NCBI GenBank assembly: GCA_030549335.1
Contig: CM060198.1
Span: 62,971,378 to 63,035,377, forward strand
DNA length: 64,000 nucleotides
Source of the DNA: Pontederia crassipes
Taxonomy: Eukaryota > Streptophyta > Magnoliopsida > Commelinales > Pontederiaceae
Direction of reading: 5' to 3'
Under the pieces are notes generated by a model. It worked only from the letters and a program-made list of their open reading frames with translations. It was not told where the DNA came from and made no database searches. Each line of letters starts with the position of its first letter. Position 1 is the stretch's first letter. The translations under genes and the position numbers were made by a program. Shown one piece after another: positions 24,808 through 36,742 of this stretch.

Positions 24808-26623
24808 GCAGAAAAGTTCTTTATTTTAAAAATTTTACTCAGAGTAATTTTTGTTAGCCATGGATCCCACTTGCAATGATGGCAGGAATAGAGAAATTAG
24901 CTTTGTTGCTTATGGTAGATTAGAAAATGAGGACGGTCACGAGGTTAAAGTAAATATGTTTTAGATTTTTTTTTTTTTGCACACAAACAACCCCAATCTT
25001 ATAGATATTCTTATTTATGTGAATAAGAATATAATATTTCTGTGAATATAATATTTTTTTTGTTGATAGTCTTATTTAAGTTTGGTTGACAAAATGATAT
25101 TTCAAATGATTATTCTAGATAATGTTTGGTTGAAAATGAGTAAAATAAAGAATAAGTACGAAATTAATAATGTATAATAATTTTATATTTAATAAAAAAT
25201 AAAATTGCATCTTTTATAAAAAATTATACTCATTTTAATTTAATTTTTATTAATAATATTTTTAAATTTTAATAATAAATCTTAAGAATCAATCTTAATA
25301 TAAATTATTAGTAACCTTAACTCTTAAAAAACAATAATTAAAATGAGGAGTGCACCTTCAACGACTTTGCCCGTATGATGGATGCCCAAAGGTGAGCATC
25401 ATCAGCCTATAATGGTCGCAAGAGTCATGACGAGTAGATTGGACGACGCGGCGGTGAGGCGGGTGGAGTGATACTTTCGAACAGCGTGACATCCACTTAT
25501 GCGATCAATGGACAAACGAGCTAGAGAGGGAGCGATGAGCATGAATGAAAGATTTTAAAAGTTAAATGACCATCCACTTATAAATTAATTCACCATCCCT
25601 AAAATTCACTCAAAAAAATTCCAACCCCAAGTTCTATGTTCCTTTTTAAAAAAAATTCTCCTTAATGCCCCCATTTGCTGTGGCCCTTAAGAAAAGCTCT
25701 CCACCACGGTAAAAAAAATTGACTCAAATAATTTTATTTAATTGATTCAAATTCCGCACATCATCCACCAAAAAATGCACCGCCACGTTGATCGAAATAC
25801 CCCACGTGGGGAATTTGGACGACGCGCCGACAGTTTTTTTTTTCTTTCCTCTCCTTTTCGTAAAGCCGTCGTCTTCGAATCGGAGCGCCGTTGGTCCATT
25901 CCGTACACATGGGGGCCCACGAGTCGAGACATAGACGTCACTGGATGGGGATTCGCCTACGCGTCCGCTTCGGAATGGACGGAAATGAACGGCCTGGATT
26001 CGGAATCGATTTGGATGGCCAACCGATTGGATTCCTTTATGGCGTCATCTTTTGACCGGGTCCAACCTCCAATCGTCGAGTGACATGATTTGATAAAGAG
26101 CTACTTAGATCGATTCGGAGCTAACAAATTTTAATTAAACAAATCGAGAATTATACGGGGTGAGGTGGATCCCTTTATTTTATCATCATTACTAAATTAA
26201 AATTTTAACGTAGTTTTTTTATTCCTATATTATATATAGAGAGGAAGTAAAAAAAATAGAATTATTGCATTAAAATTTTAGGAACGATAATAGGGCTTTA
26301 TAAATTTTAGTCTATATTTTACTCGTCGGTCGTTTTATTCATTTTTTTTATTTATTAATGTGGCGAGTGAGTGGTGGGTGCCCACATTAACATGTCCGTA
26401 CGATGTCGATTTGAGCAATTTTTTCTTTTCAAACAAGTTGGCTCTCTGCTCTGCTGCCCCTCTGCGTTTGGTGGTCCTCTTCCTCCTGTTCCAACTGTTC
26501 CCAAATCTGCAGACAAACTTATTCTAATTCCATTGGCCGTTAACAATAAGAGGGACGTGAAAAAATAAATAAACAAATAAACCACCAAGTAGCAATGACC
26601 CACTCCTCTGTTTCCATTTTCAT

Positions 26624-26795
26624 TTCTTCTTCTTCTTCTTCTTCTTCTTCTTCTTCTTCTTCTTCTTCTTCTTCTTCTTCTTCTTCTTCTTCTTCTTCTT
26701 CTTCTTCTTCTTCTTCTTCTTCTTCTTCTTCTTCTTCTTCTTCTTCTTCTTCTTCTTCTTCTTCTTCTTCTTCTTCTTCTTCTTCTTCTTCTTCT
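26624..26795 (+). repeat. (TTC)57 microsatellite
   Basis: About 172 bp of uninterrupted ttc units. It produces poly-Ser, poly-Leu and poly-Phe frames on this strand and poly-Arg, poly-Glu and poly-Lys on the other; these are not genes. The length was counted from the given sequence and may be affected by assembly. Confidence 0.97.
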
Positions 26796-26992
26796 CTCTC
26801 GTCTGTGCAAAACTACAAAACGCCTTCAGGAGCTAAAATATAAAAAGAAAACTTTTGAGCAGCATTAGATTCATTGGGTTACTTGTCCTAGAAACCAAGA
26901 AGAAAGTAAAATGGAGAAAAAAAAGACAGAAGAAATAGTTGTTAATGGGGTCCAGGATTTGGGTGGATGGAGCGCACCAACATTAGCGTGGA

Positions 26993-27016
26993 CCCCCCCC
27001 CCCCCCCCCCCCCCCC
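26993..27016 (+). repeat. C24 homopolymer
   Basis: An uninterrupted run of 24 C after gtgga. Such runs are rare in plant DNA and are prone to sequencing-length error. Confidence 0.95.
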
Positions 27017-27542
27017 TCCTGATTTGTACAAGATGCTTATAAGGCTAAATCAATAATGTGATTTAACTTTTAAGATCAAGAATGAAAAAAATGAAAAAAT
27101 ATTTGGAATGGTAACCATGGAGTTTAATCACATTGGCATGCTCTCCACTAAGTTTTTTTTCGATTACAAAAGGAGATCCGTGAACTTATGCAAGAAAAGA
27201 AAAGAAATTAAAAATAAAGAAGTACAAACGACTTATAAACATATTATTTTCACTTGTATAGATCTTACTAGTCTTCCTTTATAATCGACAAAAATATCTT
27301 AGTATTATTTTATAATGAAAGAAATATAGAGGCATCTTCAAAATAATGGAAGCTAGCCTTTGTGGCTGTGGATGGTCATCACTCTCTATGGTCAGTTGCT
27401 ATCAGAAACACTTCTGCTGTGGCTTGGTTTAGATTCCTTGACAAGAGAATTGGAAGGAGGGAGAGAGGCAAGGCAACAAATATGCTTGCAGTTGGGATCC
27501 AAATCAATGCTTATTATGGAGTCAGCAACCAATTAAAGGCGA

Positions 27543-27579
<37 letters not shown>

Positions 27580-29199
27580 TTCAAATAGTACTACATTATT
27601 AATGCTTAGGTTCCAAGCAGGATATTATTATTGTTGTTTTGCAATAAGATGTTTTTCATCATAGTTACTTTTATCTTGTGTTTGAACGTTGAAGATTCAT
27701 ATTAGAATGCAACGGAAAAGAAGAAGAAGAAGAAGAAGCAAAGCGTCAAAACTAGTGGAACCCCCACCATATGTTTTAAAAGGGAACCATAGCGGCATGA
27801 AGTTGATGGGAATAGGATATATATTTTTAATTAATATGTGACTAGTTCAAATGCTTAAACATTTTGTACTGGAGTAAGAAAGATAACATAAGTTACCCAA
27901 TATAGTGACCGACTCATGTATGGCCCCCAACAGCATATTATTTAATATGTTTATAAATATTTATATTTATTATCAATATTTTAATATGTATAATTTTTAA
28001 ATATATTTTGACCTCCTTTTAAAATTTTCTAGATCCATCCACATATATATATATGTATATGCATACGTGCAATATATATATGTATAATTCCAATATTGCT
28101 CAATAACTGAAAATGTGGAGTTCATTTAGCAAAATAATACAGTTTTGGTATAGCCATTCTACTCCATTAAAAATTATAAAACGTTTCAAGAGATGAAAAT
28201 TGATTCATTAGACGAAGATTTAACGATAATTCCTAAATTTTGAAATAAATCAATTGTAATTTTAATGTACTCATGAATAGTTTTTAAAAGTGGATTTAAT
28301 GAGCATCTATCTCACGCGGATGTTAAATGATTTTACAGATATATTTTTTTTATTTTTCAATATTCTTCTTTATTAATAATTTAGGGTATAATGATAGTAA
28401 AAATATGATTCAAATTATCAACAACAATTATGTTTATTATTTTTAAAATTTTACAAACATTATTATTTTTCGTAATAGATATAATATTTTTTATGCTATA
28501 AAATTATGTTTTATTATCATCAAATGATCTTATAAGTTACTAATAAAGAAAAGCGCTAGCGTCGAAAAAAATAAAAAAAGAGCATGGGTAAAAAATTGTT
28601 TGAACGCGTGTAATATGGAAAGTGATCACACACTCATTTTTTCCCTCTTTTAAAATTTACGTGATAATTTTGATCTGAGTTTTTTTTTAATTTTAGTCGT
28701 TTAATAGAATTATTTATACTCCTTTTTTATTTACTCACAATTCACCAACATCTCAAAGACGACCTTCTCATACTCAACATCCCCAAAACGTGTTCACTTT
28801 TTTTTGCTGCTAACAAGTAAGACATTAGTATTGTTTAGAAGGTTAGAAGTAATGCAGAAGCATCTTTTCAATTAACGGTGATGTTGGGCAACAAAATTAT
28901 TACTTAACCCTATTAAATCAATAAATATGGTCTTTTACATAATTGGAAAAATACTAACACTTTCTGATTTCAAATGCTTAATAGTATAAGAGATGATTTT
29001 AGGAAGCACATTGGTAATAGTAGGAGTACTAATATCATGCTTGATCTATGAATTTTCTCTTACCCTATGAATTTAATGTCTACTTATGTTAATATGCTCT
29101 TGTTAAGGCTATCACCTCTATTTGTCTATGTGTGATTGCCAATTACGATAGATGAATTTGGATGATGAATACCCATGAATATGCTACACTAAGTTGATC
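27017..29199. other. AT-rich intergenic region
   Basis: It contains a (TA)n tract at about 27546-27573 and a segment around 27925-28040 (gcccccaac ... ctagatccatcc) resembling one at 21605-21850, possibly remnants of one repeat family. No gene or RNA was recognised. Confidence 0.5.
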
Positions 29200-30226
29200 T
29201 ATAATCATTTATGCCACCAAGCAACTCCACTGTCATTGCCCCATGAGCCTGCTTGGACTGATTTGTGGAAGCTTCGTATCCCCTAAAAGCTTAAGATTTT
29301 CTTATAGAAACTCAAACATAATAATCTGACTACCTTAGATATTCTAATACGCTTTAACTACAATATTAATTCCACATGTACTCTGTATGATGTTTATGCG
29401 GAGTCTATTGCTCATATATTTTTCAAGAGTTGCCTTGCTACTGATATCTGGGATCTTTTCTCATGTCAAACCCATTATCAATTTTGCCATAAATTAGGTT
29501 GGGCATCGGGATTAGACTAAGGAGGGGATGGACTTGGCGCTTGGTGCTAGGACATCCATGAAGTCTTTGTATGCTTTTTGCTTGTGGAACATTTGGGGGG
29601 CAAGAAATGAGGCACATTTTCAGTCCAAAACGGCTTTGACAGGATGGTGTGGGAGAGGGCTCTAATCGAATATTATGATTCTGTTAAAATTTTCATATAC
29701 CGTCACACCTCCATGACCCTATCTGGGTCAAGTGGGAGCCCCCTCCTTCAGGTTGAATTGTCTCAACTCAGATGAGTCTTTTACTGGACCCAATCTTGTT
29801 GGGGTGCTGGTTTTATTATTAAGACTTCAAATGGTGATTTCATTTGTGCAGGGGCATTAAGGAGGGATTTTACAATTATACTAGAATGGCGATTAATCAA
29901 GGGGATTCATCAATGTATACGGCTAGGGCAGCCACGAATGGGACCGATTCGACAAAACTTGTGGACATCATCCTCCAAAAGACCACTTGCCCATGGGACA
30001 TAACATTGTATGAAGCATATGGCATGATATTAAGATTTTGCAAAATTTTAGTTGTAACATATTTACCGCGAAGCCAATCGGGCCCTGGATTTTTTAGCTA
30101 ACCTCGATCATGACCTGGCCTCCGACCTTTTTTGAAGGAATGATCCTCCTCGCGGTCTTCTCGATATTATGTATCATGACAATTCATTGCTTCTAATCAA
30201 TAGATAGTTTACTATTGCTAAAAAAA
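29200..30226 (+). mobile_element. decayed LINE 3' part: zf-RVT plus RNase H
   Basis: Across many stops and frameshifts the plus strand reads WTDLWKLRIP, then a Cys/His region ending AHIFFKSCLATDIWDLF, then WNIWGARNEAHF, and finally an RNase-H-like domain with a WEPPPSG entry and a HIYREANRALDFLANLDH exit. The order zinc-binding region then RNase H is usual for the end of plant LINE ORF2. A short A7 tail at 30220-30226 closes it. It differs from the LINE family at 4-8 kb and 52.4 kb and is older. Confidence 0.65.
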
Positions 30227-32376
30227 GTGGTAACTATATATGATCCAGTTGTATAGATATCATGTGTATTCACATAAAACTGAATGAACCCATGAGAGTG
30301 CAAGAGGTATGTAAACGATCATAGAAAATTGATATTTTCATAATCATAATAAAAATAGGGCAATTAATTTTATCTTTTATAAATCTAGTTACCATGCCAG
30401 ACTTACTCTCCACACAATGTTGAAGTTGGAGATTAATGTTTAGTTCCTTTCTTCCAGCAACTCATAATTTCTTTCAATTAGTGAAGGAATTATTATCCAT
30501 TCAAAGATGGATCAGTAAATGTAAAAAAAATGCAATGTAAATATATCAACTAGCTCTACATTTATAGATTTTATTTACCCTGTAAAATCAAGAGCTTCTA
30601 TTTCTGTTGAAGTATACATTGTAGTGGCATGGAACCTCCAAAGTCACTTGAATGCCAAGGGGTCGCAGTTGTGCTGGCGAGGATTGATGTCTCTCTCTCT
30701 CTCATATACAAGGACGGCCACATAGTACACCATAACCCCCAAAAAAACAATGAAGTAACAACACGCACAAGGTAAAAAAGAGAACAAAACTGGCCAGTGT
30801 TGGCAGGAAAGAGAGAGAGAGAGAAAGAAAAAGGGGAAAATGAAAACAAAGTAAGAGAGGGACCAACTAATTGGTTAAGATTCTTGTAGAAAGTAGTGAC
30901 TGTCCTCCCCTACTAATCATCATCACACACCCTGCTCTCTCTCTCTTTCTCTCTGCCTGCTTTTACTAACATGATTCTGTGAGAGCAGAAAGATCTCTCT
31001 TTCTCTCTCTTTTTGCCATAAGCACCTGTTCAAAAAGTAAATTAAGTTGGTGAGCAGTCAGCATTCCAAGTCCCTTCTTGCCGACAGTATACTGCCTCTG
31101 CAGTCTCCACCAAAGGCCATTTTAGTAACTTTATATTACAGCAATGCATCAACCAGAGAGAGAAAGAGAGAGAGGATAGTACTTGTTAGTTGCTGTGTAG
31201 TATCATTCCGTCCTAGCCATCAGTGTATTTGTATCCATCTGTAAACGAAAAAAAAAGTGTATTTGTATACATCCATCCATGAAGAATGATTAGTTCCCTT
31301 CCCATTTCATTAAGTACGAAGCATTCCTTCCTCCACCTGCACTCTACCACTGTGCCAAGCTTAATGATACAAGAAAAATGATGCCCAAAGCACTACATGA
31401 CACTGCTTTAGACGTAAAAAGAAGACGTCCTCTCTCACCTCGTTGAGTCTAAAGAGTATATCATAATGCAGTGACTTTTGGACGCTACACCATCATTTAC
31501 CATCTCTAATTGTATATACAAGTCCACTTTACTTGCCCACTCATCAACCAAAAGTCTTCTTGCTTTTGGCTTTGGCTCCCATGACAGAGAGGTGAAGTTA
31601 GTGATGTGTCGTTGCTCAAGTCTCCCTCATGAATAGAACTATTCAAGAGAGCCAAAGAGAGATGTGTTTTCCATAATTGGAATCCCCTTTACCCTGCACA
31701 AGGATCAGGTTTCCATGATCCAGCAATTTCCATCCACATGGTTATGATATATGAAAGGTTAATTCTCCACACATGTCCTCCACTCCAAAGCTATGGAGAA
31801 AAGGTTGCATACGTGCACCTCTTGCTCCTCTCTTTCTCTCGGCCATATGTACTGTATAATAATTAACAGCAACAACGTGTGAGAATGATAATTTAATCCA
31901 TAGCCTTCGTACTAATTTAATCAGTAAACTAATTGGAGCAAAACAAATTGGTGTTAGTTAAGTATTATAAGATAAGAGGATTTCCTCCATGCCTGCATGT
32001 TGCAGATATATTTTATTGTTTTTTGTGTGTATAATATGGTGAGGAGTGCAAGCGTATGATTGGCCATATATGCTCTCGTAACGGTGCAAGTGCTCTCGCA
32101 ACTGCCAGCAGCAGCAGTAACAAAATTTGATTGAGCAACATTCCTCGGAGGCGAACCTTTTCTCCCCCCTTGGAGCTTTGCACCTTGGCGCATTGCTGTC
32201 TCGGGCATCTTTTGCCGACAGCAGTTCTGCTCAGCTAGCTCCCTCTCTCTCTCTCTCTCTCGTGCGATGATGGCCAGCAGGCTGCAGAGTGATGTTGAAG
32301 TGGCCGTGGCTGATGCCTGAACCTGGAGGAGGAAAATAGAGAAGAAAAGTAAAGTAAAGCTTTGTGTATGCATGTA
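30227..32376. other. intergenic region with many GA/CT microsatellites
   Basis: Short (ga)n or (ct)n runs occur at about 30690-30706, 30810-30825, 30937-30955, 31156-31173 and 32239-32262. No protein or recognised RNA was found; I looked by eye for the common conserved plant microRNA sequences and saw none. Confidence 0.45.
31240..31255 (+). mobile_element. micro poly-A insertion
   Basis: The insert tgtaaacg plus eight A lies between agtgtatttgtatccatc (31222-31239) and agtgtatttgtatacatc (31256-31273), 17 of 18 matching. The non-A part differs from the CTCCTC-type ends, so another LINE may have been the source. Confidence 0.6.
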
Positions 32377-32618
32377 TCAGAAGATGGACAATTCAGATGA
32401 GCCTGGATCGATCGAGTTGACGCTGAGTCGGACCCCGGCCATGGACGGTGTCTGAGCTTTTGCCTTCTCTGCGGTCTCTTCGACTGCGACGGCAGCGAGA
32501 CGGAAGTCCACTGCTTTCTGCACGGTGTGGGCCTTTCGGCCATCAATATCCAGCTGCATGTACTGCACCATGGGGAGGATGAAGTAGAGATGGTGAGGGT
32601 TCAAGGGACCGGAGAATC
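32377..32618 (-). CDS. orphan terminal coding exon, function unknown
   Basis: On the minus strand an acceptor-like ccccaacag precedes an open frame that reads through LNPHHLYFILPMVQYMQLD and AVDFRLAAVAVEETAEKAKA to a TGA at 32377-32379. Third codon positions are mostly C or G, in sharp contrast with the AT-rich surroundings, which argues for real coding DNA. There is no ATG at the left end of the frame, so it must be a downstream exon. I could not find its upstream exon with confidence. The LYF-LP motif is faintly like PADRE/DUF4228 proteins, but the rest does not match what I know of that family. It may be a last exon of a small gene or an isolated gene fragment. Confidence 0.35.
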
Positions 32619-33107
32619 CTGTTGGGGAGTTATGTTGCTCTTTAATTATATTCCTAGGTTGGCATGAGGTTGCCCACTTGATTCGCCATCAACACAGCCA
32701 GAGGAAAAGGAATGAGATGAAGAGATAAAAAGGAAATGGATAATTCGTAGTTTGCTCGCATATTAAGGTGTCCAAAAAAAAAAAAAAAACTGTGCCCATT
32801 GACACTTGCACTACAATCCCTTGATTACAGGAATCTTAGATGAATTCCAAACCCTCAGGAAAATTATAATGTAAACTTGATGACTAACAGAAGCAATTCT
32901 GCACCATGAACTGCCAACTGAAATCAGCATCACATGATGAAAACAGGAACATGAGAAGAGAGTGTCATTCTATGTCTCCAAGTGCAACTACATCTTACTG
33001 CCATGCAATAACAGTAATGTGATTATTACAACTCAGGCTGCTTTGCCTCTTATGATCTTTCATAATTCTGAGCTTTCCAGATGCCGCGAGTTGGGTAATT
33101 AATGCAT

Positions 33108-33498
33108 CACTACAAGAAAAATTGAAATTTCCGACGACAAATCCATCAGGAAATAAAAAATATCCTCCAGCAATCGAATGCCGAGAGTCACAACTGTGCG
33201 AACTTCCGACGGGTAGACGATCCGTCAAAAATTCCGACTGCTCGGCCGTCGGAAGTTGTATAATATAATATATTAATCTATGATTGCTTAGAGTTCATGA
33301 TATAATATATTAAATTTAAATACCGGCAGTTACAACCATGGTAAGTCTGACGGACGCTTTCGACCGCTCAAACCGTCGAAAATTCCGATGGATAAGTAGC
33401 AACGACTACAACCTTAAAAAATTTTGCCGTTTCTAATTCCCAAGGATTCAGTTTTCCATCGAAAAATTCTTCTGAAAAAATAGATTTTTCTTGTAGTG
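33108..33498. mobile_element. CACTA-type MITE
   Basis: Perfect 15-bp terminal inverted repeats cactacaagaaaaat and atttttcttgtagtg bound 391 bp. The CACTACAAGAAAA terminus is characteristic of plant CACTA (En/Spm) elements. Subterminal repeats with ttccgacgg and its inverse are present. No 3-bp target duplication was evident and there is no transposase. Confidence 0.85.
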
Positions 33499-34246
33499 AT
33501 CCATCAAGACTCAAGTGAGCATATAGTCTATTCTTTTCCAGTTACTATACCTGAATATCTAAAAAGCATCGCGATCGTCCAACAAATTTTTTTATACACA
33601 AAATTCGAACTAAAAATTCTGCTTAACCGATGAGATAGACAAATGAATTGTCTGTTTTTCGATAATATAAACATATGGATTTTCATGAACATATATTCTC
33701 AATTTCACATGTTCATCCCTGAAAAACATTAATCTCAGGAAAGATATATCATGGAAGCATGAAATAACTATTGATTATATCAGTGCTCCTGAAGGCTGAG
33801 AGAATAATAAACATCAAACAACCACATTCAGAAAACTTAAGGATGACAAGATTAACAGTACGTTACAACAAGCCACCTTGAGGTCAAAGAAATCAAGCTT
33901 CATACAGATGTTATTACACAAAACTAAATAAAGTTACATGATGCCTCTGGAATCTTGTCCTCGTTATAACTTATGGACAAGAAAACTTGGTTTTATCTTT
34001 CCACAATCAGTTGCCCTCCAAAGTCATGTGCCAGTGCATGAAACTGTTGGAGTAGCCAGCATATACTAAATAAAGCCTATTTCTCATGCTCCAACTCCCC
34101 ACCCCACCAAAATATCCGAGCTAGAGAGTAAGCAATAACATTAACATGGGCAATTAAAGCCAAGAATTTGCAGACAAAATTTCTAACAGTTCCTACAAAT
34201 CCAATGATACAAATGGAAAATTAAACAGAAAAAAAAAATCAAACTG

Positions 34247-36742
34247 TTACACGGAAGGAGTTTCGACAAATGCTGTATCATTCAAAACATCATCCTCCCC
34301 GTCAGCTAGCAACTCAGCATCCTTCTCCTCTTCGCTCGAAAAATCTCTCCTCTCTAGCTTAGCATTAGATGCAATGAAAATCAACTTATGTGCTCGCTCC
34401 ATACTGCCCCTTGAGTGACTGTGCGATGAAACCCATCGCAGCAACATTGGATTGCTTTTGAAACTACAAGAGGTAGCATGGAGGAAAATGAGCCTCACAG
34501 CAACTTTTCCCAGGGACTTGAACTCACTCAAGCACGTCTCCCAGACGAGTCGACTGCTCTGCGGATTTGCGACCCTCATCTTCCCTGTCAACGGGTCGAG
34601 CTGCTTGACCTGCACTGCCTGGGCATAGAGTGGATCCAATCCCTCTGACCTCCACTTCATGAGCTCCATCAGTGCAATGTGTGCTTCATCCCTGGAAACC
34701 ATCCTTGTGATCAGCTTATCCACATCCTTCTCCTGCTCAGGCGTCAAGCATTTGAAAGGAGGTAGGTACTTTCCGCTCGCATCCTTCATCAAATACAGTG
34801 GGTCCAATATGAATGCCGCAGACCAAGCAGGATGGTAGCACTTCTTGAATCTCTTCTCAATAACCTTCTTTACTGGAGCATCTTCCATGCTAAACTTGGT
34901 ACACCAGTCTTTCAACTTGGACCTCAAATCATTCCACAATGGCAGGCAGTGCCCAACCAGTGGCCTCTCAATCTCCATTTCCTGAAGCATATCCTTGACC
35001 AACTTGATGAGCGAGTGAACTGCATCCAATTCGTTCCAGAAACCCATATCCCGGATCATCTCGGCTAATTCTCTTGCACTGGGATCATCAAGGCAGACTA
35101 ATTTGTAGGACTCATCAAGGACAACCAATTGAACTGCCCGAGCAGAGCTCAGGATGTCTTCCAGCATCGCAAAGAGTTGTGCTGAGTTACTACTTGAACT
35201 GCCGCCATGATGGCCACCTCTACCCAACAGATCGAATGAGTGTGGCACTCGAAGCAAGGTGGCGTGGTCCAACTCTTGCATCTGATACTTGTGGAAGATG
35301 CTTCTTACCTGAGATTGGGTGTTGAAATAGCTCGCGAGCTTGTAACAGTTCGTGGCGACGGTCTGGAAGATGGGAAGCTCGCGAGCAAAGTCCTTGATGA
35401 GGCTCTGCAATCCCTGAAGCTGGCACGAGAGGTTCACCATCCAATGATGCTGCTCTTCCAGGTTGCGGAGTGCCTTGGACTTGAATTTGTCGGCTACAAT
35501 TCCGGCGCATCGCTGAGCCAGACTGCTGCGGCAGACGTCTGTGACGGTCTCCCAGAGCAACTCCTCTGCGTACTTGGCCGGAGGCCGGCCAGGGGTGAGC
35601 ACGGCCCGGTGGAAGACGGTTGTGCCATTGGGCAGGTTCACTGTAAGGTTTACTAAGGTGTCCACGCCCGAGGTTGGGGACGGATCTCGAGGATTCCAGC
35701 CATCGGCGGCAAGCTGGAAGAAGAGAGCATCCCGAATACGGGCATCGGCGTCCACCCGGGCTTCCTCGTATCGAGCGTCCAACCGGGCGCCAGAGAGGTC
35801 GTGGCGGGTGACCGGCGGTAAGCCGACTTGGCCGAGGAACGAGCGGAACTTGGGGTGCTCGACGGAGGACAAGGACACGGCGCCGACGCCAGCGCACTCG
35901 TAGAGCCAGTCGGAGAGGAAGGAGAGAGCGGAGTCAACCTGCGCCTTGGACAGAGCGAGGCCTGGAGACGCCTTGGGGCTTTTGAGCTTCTTGACGCTAT
36001 CCTCGAGCATCGCAAGGGCGCCCAGGTCTTCCTTCCCGCCCGACAGCACTATTTGGTGCTGCGGTGGCGGGGGCAACAGAGCTGGAGGAGGCGGCGTGGG
36101 GTAGACAACTTCACCAGCAGGTGGAGCAGTGGGCGAGGTAGAGTAGCGAGACGGATCAACGATTGCGAGGTGGGGGACGTGGTAAGAGGTCGGTGAAGGG
36201 TTCGAAGCAGTTGCCCCGGCCGAAGAGGGAGCGGAGCGTTTGCGGCTGTTAGAATGATGGTGGTGCTGGTGCTGCGCAGGAGAGGAGGACGAGCAAGGTC
36301 GAACGGACGAGATGGGCTTAGGCGTGGCAGCCGCCGTAGGGGATGAGGCCGCCGCCGCGACGGCGGCGGCAACAGCTGCCGCACCGGAGGATGAGGAGGA
36401 AGGGGAAGTGAAGTTGGGGCAGGTGCCGCGCTTGAGGTGCTCGGAGGCGGTGCGAGAGGGATTGGAAGCGGAGAAGACGGCGTCGCAGAGGGCGCAGCGG
36501 AGCTTGACGGCCTTGGGGACGCCGGTGTCGGTGCTCTGCACCAGGATGGGCTCCAAGTGCGCCCAGTACCACGCACCCTTCCCCCTGATCGCCTTCGTCC
36601 TCACGGTCATCAGCCCCTCGAACCGCTTGTGCACCGCCTTCACCGCCGCATCCTCCCCAGCACCTCCTCCACCCCCTCCTTGCGGCAACGTCGCATCCAT
36701 CACGGTCGCTGAACTCGTCGACACCGCGTTTGCCGACGCCAT
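34247..36742 (-). CDS. BED-type zinc-finger protein derived from a hAT transposase
   Basis: An intact, intronless 831-aa frame. The start is the ATG at 36742; the extra codons upstream begin with TTG and were not used. N-terminal part: VKAVHKRFEGLMTVRTKAI and KGKGAWYWAHLEPIL-like text, then a BED-like finger with Cys83, Cys86, His102 and Cys108 (CALC ... SEHLKRGTC). Residues about 114-235 are a low-complexity Ala/Ser/Pro/His region with a basic RKR at about 167-169, a possible nuclear signal. From about 268 onward come regions resembling DUF659 and the hAT transposase core (FFQLAADGWNP; VADKFKSKALRNLEEQHHW). The C-terminus carries SMERAHKLIFIASNAKLERR instead of a normal hAT dimerisation block. 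Known plant relatives are uncharacterised, single-copy-like proteins (the Arabidopsis At1g12380/At1g62870 type). Lack of terminal inverted repeats and an intact frame suggest a domesticated transposase, probably a nuclear DNA-binding protein. Confidence 0.85.
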   Translation of the reverse strand: MASANAVSTSSATVMDATLPQGGGGGGAGEDAAVKAVHKRFEGLMTVRTKAIRGKGAWYWAHLEPILVQSTDTGVPKAVKLRCALCDAVFSASNPSRTASEHLKRGTCPNFTSPSSSSSGAAAVAAAVAAAASSPTAAATPKPISSVRPCSSSSPAQHQHHHHSNSRKRSAPSSAGATASNPSPTSYHVPHLAIVDPSRYSTSPTAPPAGEVVYPTPPPPALLPPPPQHQIVLSGGKEDLGALAMLEDSVKKLKSPKASPGLALSKAQVDSALSFLSDWLYECAGVGAVSLSSVEHPKFRSFLGQVGLPPVTRHDLSGARLDARYEEARVDADARIRDALFFQLAADGWNPRDPSPTSGVDTLVNLTVNLPNGTTVFHRAVLTPGRPPAKYAEELLWETVTDVCRSSLAQRCAGIVADKFKSKALRNLEEQHHWMVNLSCQLQGLQSLIKDFARELPIFQTVATNCYKLASYFNTQSQVRSIFHKYQMQELDHATLLRVPHSFDLLGRGGHHGGSSSSNSAQLFAMLEDILSSARAVQLVVLDESYKLVCLDDPSARELAEMIRDMGFWNELDAVHSLIKLVKDMLQEMEIERPLVGHCLPLWNDLRSKLKDWCTKFSMEDAPVKKVIEKRFKKCYHPAWSAAFILDPLYLMKDASGKYLPPFKCLTPEQEKDVDKLITRMVSRDEAHIALMELMKWRSEGLDPLYAQAVQVKQLDPLTGKMRVANPQSSRLVWETCLSEFKSLGKVAVRLIFLHATSCSFKSNPMLLRWVSSHSHSRGSMERAHKLIFIASNAKLERRDFSSEEEKDAELLADGEDDVLNDTAFVETPSV

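Larger units (their letters stand above)
15960..26590. other. AT-rich intergenic region, no credible gene
   Basis: About 10.6 kb downstream of the WD40 gene. It holds a short run of agttct/TC dinucleotides at 16252-16276, a G-rich tract at 16384, (TA)n at 19488-19510, an atgc repeat near 20802-20820, one micro-LINE insertion and a possible MITE. The segment 25780-26090 is distinctly GC-richer, with gggcccac and acgtcac motifs like a plant promoter, but I find no gene next to it. Short open frames here show no recognisable domain. Confidence 0.6.

Noticed and set aside
26355..26843. Long poly-Ser (+) and poly-Arg (-) open frames
   Set aside because: They are translations of the (TTC)57 microsatellite and have no other protein-like content.
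31400..31480. Possible microRNA hairpin (cactgctttagac ... gtctaaag ... gcagtg)
   Set aside because: The arms pair only in broken short blocks, and no known miRNA sequence is present.
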